A stretch of 7,906 bases of DNA, taken from the NCBI GenBank assembly GCA_026990095.1, contig JALSIL010000578.1:1-7906 (forward strand), written 5' to 3'. Of this stretch, positions 5,837-7,906 are shown piece after piece. Position 1 is the stretch's first letter. Every line of letters begins with the position of its first letter. The translations under genes and the position numbers were made by a program. Below the pieces are notes generated by a model. The model was not told the DNA's origin. It saw only the letters and a list, made by a program, of their open reading frames with translations, and did not search any database. The DNA is from Lysobacterales bacterium. GTDB taxonomy: Bacteria; Pseudomonadota; Gammaproteobacteria; Xanthomonadales; Marinicellaceae.

Positions 5837-7504
5837 CTACGATAACTTTTTGTATTTAATCCTATGTGGTTGCGGAATGTCACCAAAACGGCGTTTATAA
5901 TCTTGCTCGTATTCGCTGTAATTGCCTTCAAAAAATTCCACATGTGACTCGTCTTCAAAAGCCAAAATGTGTGTGGCAATTCTATCCAAAAACCACCTAT
6001 CATGTGAGATCACCATGACAGAACCTGCAAAATTCAATACCGCTTCTTCCAATGCACGTAGTGTTTCTACATCTAAATCATTGGTTGGCTCATCTAGTAA
6101 TAAGACATTACCACCAGATTTTAAAACTTTGGCTAATTGCAAGCGATTACGCTCACCACCAGATAGATTTTTAACAATTTTTTGCTGGTCAGCTCCTTTG
6201 AAATTAAAGCGTGAAAGCCATGCACGGGTAGGGACGGTGTAAGTGCCAATTTTCAAAACTTCATCACCATCACCGACATCTTGCCAGAGTTGTTTGTCGT
6301 TGCTTAAGTCTTCGCGTGATTGTTTGACATAAGCTAATTCAACCGTATCGCCTATTTCGACCGTTCCGCTATCTGGCTTTTCTGAGCCATCAATCATGTT
6401 AAATAGGGTTGATTTACCTGCTCCGTTTGGACCTATGATGCCAACGATAGCCCCTTGTGGCACTTTAAAACTTAAATCATCAATCAGGTATTTATCGCCA
6501 AAGGCTTTGGAGACATTTTTAAATTCAATGACTTTTTCGCCCAAACGAGGACCTTGAGGTATAAAAATTTGGTTAGTTTCATTGCGTGATTGAAACTCTT
6601 TGGATTGCAGTTCTTCAAAACGTTTGAGGCGAGCTTTAGATTTGGTGCGTTTGCCTTTTGCATTGGAGCGAACCCACTCCAATTCGCTTTGTATGACTTT
6701 CATGTGCGATGCCTCAGAGCGTTTTTCTTGAATCAAACGGGCTTCTTTTTGTTCCAACCATGAGGAATAATTACCCTCATAAGGAATGCCATGGCCTCTA
6801 TCTAATTCCAAAATCCATTCGGCGACATTATCAAGGAAGTATCTATCATGAGTTACTGCAACGATTGTCCCAGTAAAATCGGCCAAATAGCGTTCAAGCC
6901 ATGCCACTGTTTCGGCATCCAAGTGGTTGGTTGGTTCATCCAGTAATAACATATCGGGAGCAGAAAGCAATAGCTTACACAATGCCACACGCCTTTTTTC
7001 TCCACCTGATAACACTTTCACAGGCTTATCCCACTCAGGTAGACGTAAAGCATCGGCAGCACGTTCTAGTGTTCTATCCAATTCCCAACCATTAGCCGCT
7101 TCAATTTTATCTTGTAATTCGGCTTGTTTAGCCAGTAAGTCTGTCATTTCATCATCGGACATTTCTTCTCCAAATTTTTCAGAAATGGTATCGAATTCAT
7201 TCAGCATGCCTTTAACTTCACTCATGCCTAATTCGACATTTTCACGCACTGTTTTTTCTTCATCTAACTCAGGCTCTTGTGATAAGTAACCAATTTTAAT
7301 GCCTGGTTGTGGGCGAGATTCTCCGTTAAACTCTTTGTCAATGCCTGCCATAATGCGAAGAACGGTGGACTTTCCTGAACCATTCAAGCCCAAAACGCCA
7401 ATCTTGGCACCTGGGAAAAAACTAATAGAAATGTCTTTGATGATTTCTTTATTGGGAGGAACCGTCTTACTCACACGGTTCATGGTGTAAATGTATTGTG
7501 CCAT
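5837..7504 (-). CDS. ettA: Energy-dependent translational throttle protein EttA (ABC-F ATPase)
   Basis: A 555-residue soluble ABC-F protein, the same length as E. coli EttA. EttA binds the ribosomal E site and gates entry into the elongation cycle according to the ATP/ADP ratio. Domain 1 has Walker A GLNGSGKST (39-47), signature LSGGE (165-169), Walker B LLLDEPTNHLD (186-196) with catalytic Glu190, and switch THD (218-220). The linker that contacts P-site tRNA spans about 240-305 and holds the basic SNAKGKRTKSKARLKRFEEL block. Domain 2 has GPNGAGKST (358-366), LSGGE (447-451), LLLDEPTNDLD (468-478) with Glu472, and SHDRWFLD (500-507). All catalytic residues are present, so the gene looks intact. 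The ATG at 7504 has only AGAG four bases upstream. A single-gene unit with no functional link to its neighbours is likely; the promoter is not clear. Confidence 0.97.
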   Translation of the reverse strand: MAQYIYTMNRVSKTVPPNKEIIKDISISFFPGAKIGVLGLNGSGKSTVLRIMAGIDKEFNGESRPQPGIKIGYLSQEPELDEEKTVRENVELGMSEVKGMLNEFDTISEKFGEEMSDDEMTDLLAKQAELQDKIEAANGWELDRTLERAADALRLPEWDKPVKVLSGGEKRRVALCKLLLSAPDMLLLDEPTNHLDAETVAWLERYLADFTGTIVAVTHDRYFLDNVAEWILELDRGHGIPYEGNYSSWLEQKEARLIQEKRSEASHMKVIQSELEWVRSNAKGKRTKSKARLKRFEELQSKEFQSRNETNQIFIPQGPRLGEKVIEFKNVSKAFGDKYLIDDLSFKVPQGAIVGIIGPNGAGKSTLFNMIDGSEKPDSGTVEIGDTVELAYVKQSREDLSNDKQLWQDVGDGDEVLKIGTYTVPTRAWLSRFNFKGADQQKIVKNLSGGERNRLQLAKVLKSGGNVLLLDEPTNDLDVETLRALEEAVLNFAGSVMVISHDRWFLDRIATHILAFEDESHVEFFEGNYSEYEQDYKRRFGDIPQPHRIKYKKLS

Positions 7505-7853
7505 GATTCTCTGTTATTTTTTGTTGAAGGCTATTTTACAATAATTCTGGGATTTTTACATCTTTTCTTAAGGCAAATATGAGTCCAGCCACCACACAGT
7601 TCATGCCATTGAAAGCAAGCTATCTAGAAGAGAGAACCCATCCATACTCTTAATATTAGTTAGTGCTAATTGATTTTAAGCGGTTAAAAAACTTGCAAAT
7701 AGTAAGAAATCGTGTTATGTTTATTAGGTCTTACTGGTATTGTGGATTTTGTCTGTTTGAAAATAAAAAACCAAATAAATTGCTTAAGACCAAACTTCTC
7801 ACTACAAAATAAGATACGGAATATTCATTTTTAATTGACACAGGAGAACTGTA
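7505..7853. other. 349-bp AT-rich intergenic region between divergent genes
   Basis: No gene is supported here. It should hold the promoters of ettA (minus) and of the gene starting at 7854 (plus). On the minus strand TAAAAT (7538-7533) is a possible -10 box for ettA without a good -35. On the plus strand TTGCAA (7693-7698), a 17-base spacer, and TATGTT (7716-7721) form a mediocre sigma-70 match. GGTCTTA near 7727 and TAAGACC near 7786 are a 7-bp inverted pair too far apart to interpret. No tRNA, small RNA or riboswitch was recognised. Confidence 0.5.
7842..7847 (+). promoter_or_regulatory. Ribosome-binding site of the repeat-containing gene
   Basis: AGGAGA lies six bases before the ATG at 7854. 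It is the best Shine-Dalgarno site on the plus strand of this window and the main reason for treating the ATAC tract as part of a translated gene rather than as intergenic low-complexity DNA. Confidence 0.65.
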
Positions 7854-7906
7854 ATGAAAAATACATACATACATACATACATACATACATACTTGCTTGC
7901 CTAATC
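7854..7906 (+). CDS. Start of a candidate phase-variable gene, truncated at window end
   Basis: ATG AAA AAT is followed directly by the ATAC tract (7861-7892). With the eight copies present the frame reads MKNTYIHTYIHTYLLA and stops at TAA 7902-7904 after 16 codons. With nine copies (or six, or twelve) the sequence after the tract would read L-A-C-L-I, giving MKNTYIHTYIHTYILACLI, which has the look of the start of a signal peptide or membrane segment. With seven or ten copies it would read T-C-L-P-N. The apparent state is therefore OFF if the true product uses one of the other frames. The downstream sequence is missing, so the product cannot be named, and a real gene is not proven; the strong Shine-Dalgarno site supports it. 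Confidence 0.5.
7861..7892 (+). repeat. Tetranucleotide tandem repeat (ATAC)x8
   Basis: Eight perfect ATAC units (32 bases) start five bases after the start codon ATG and are followed by two TTGC units. Because the unit length is not a multiple of three, gain or loss of a unit by slipped-strand mispairing changes the reading frame of the gene. Such tracts behind a start codon are the standard basis of phase variation in Haemophilus, Neisseria and Moraxella surface and restriction-modification genes. The copy number in an assembly may not match the true tract. Confidence 0.95.

Noticed and set aside
6927..7289. Plus-strand open frame of 120 codons
   Set aside because: It lies wholly antisense to the conserved first ATPase domain of ettA, and its serine-rich product is what an opposite-strand reading of that domain gives.
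7579..7653. Possible 24-codon open frame (MSPATTQFMPLK...)
   Set aside because: It has only a weak ribosome site and no recognisable sequence; a frame of this length is expected by chance.
7835..7840. Perfect TTGACA as a -35 box
   Set aside because: It overlaps the position just before the Shine-Dalgarno site at 7842, so transcription would start inside the coding region; no -10 box is placed suitably in the ATAC tract.
7854..7904. A complete 16-residue peptide gene
   Set aside because: The short frame is formed by the tandem repeat and is closed only at the present copy number; a longer gene truncated by the window end is more plausible.

Overview
The window looks like part of an AT-rich gammaproteobacterial chromosome. 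The protein types suggest a Marinicella-like or Xanthomonadales/Lysobacterales-related marine bacterium. The evidence for this is an EttA of exactly the enterobacterial length and motif set, a CadC-like winged-helix/transmembrane/TPR regulator, and small secreted proteins ending in an IFxNxFE-type C-terminus. I associate that C-terminus with this group from memory, so the taxonomic placement is an inference.

Layout: (1) 1-579, the 3' part of a family 2 glycosyltransferase of the rhamnosyltransferase (WbbL-like) kind, probably the edge of a surface-polysaccharide locus. (2) 581-707, a 115-bp imperfect inverted-repeat element with the CATTGCGAG-type core, flanked by TTAATT on both sides and lying between two convergent genes. 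(3) 715-3060, on the minus strand, a membrane-anchored OmpR/PhoB-type DNA-binding protein with a C-terminal TPR region. Its own promoter (TTGACA, 17 bp, GATAAT) and a GGAGG ribosome-binding site place the start at a GTG at 3060. (4) 3229-5797, on the plus strand and divergent from the regulator, a run of four small secreted-protein genes: a 93-aa glycine/serine-rich protein, a 331-aa modular protein with a tail-fibre-like look, a frameshifted single-repeat FG-GAP protein, and a 291-aa two-domain exported protein. (5) 5837-7504, on the minus strand, ettA. (6) 7505-7853, AT-rich intergenic DNA. (7) 7854-7906, the start of a further gene whose codons 3-13 lie in eight ATAC units, truncated by the window end.

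How the parts may work together: the 165-bp gap between the regulator and the secreted-protein run holds a tandem TGTCAA repeat with a 10-bp period. This is the geometry that OmpR/PhoB-type winged-helix domains bind, and it overlaps the -35 box of the regulator. The simplest reading is that the membrane regulator controls itself and the divergent secreted-protein operon. Two members of that run end in the same short C-terminal peptide, and one is broken by a single-base frameshift just upstream of a translationally coupled (TAATG) partner.

The two strongest points for follow-up are the ATAC tetranucleotide tract directly behind a start codon with a good Shine-Dalgarno site (a candidate phase-variable gene, out of frame at eight copies) and the shared C-terminal tag in the secreted-protein cluster. 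There are no rRNA genes, CRISPR arrays or complete insertion sequences, and I recognise no tRNA gene.
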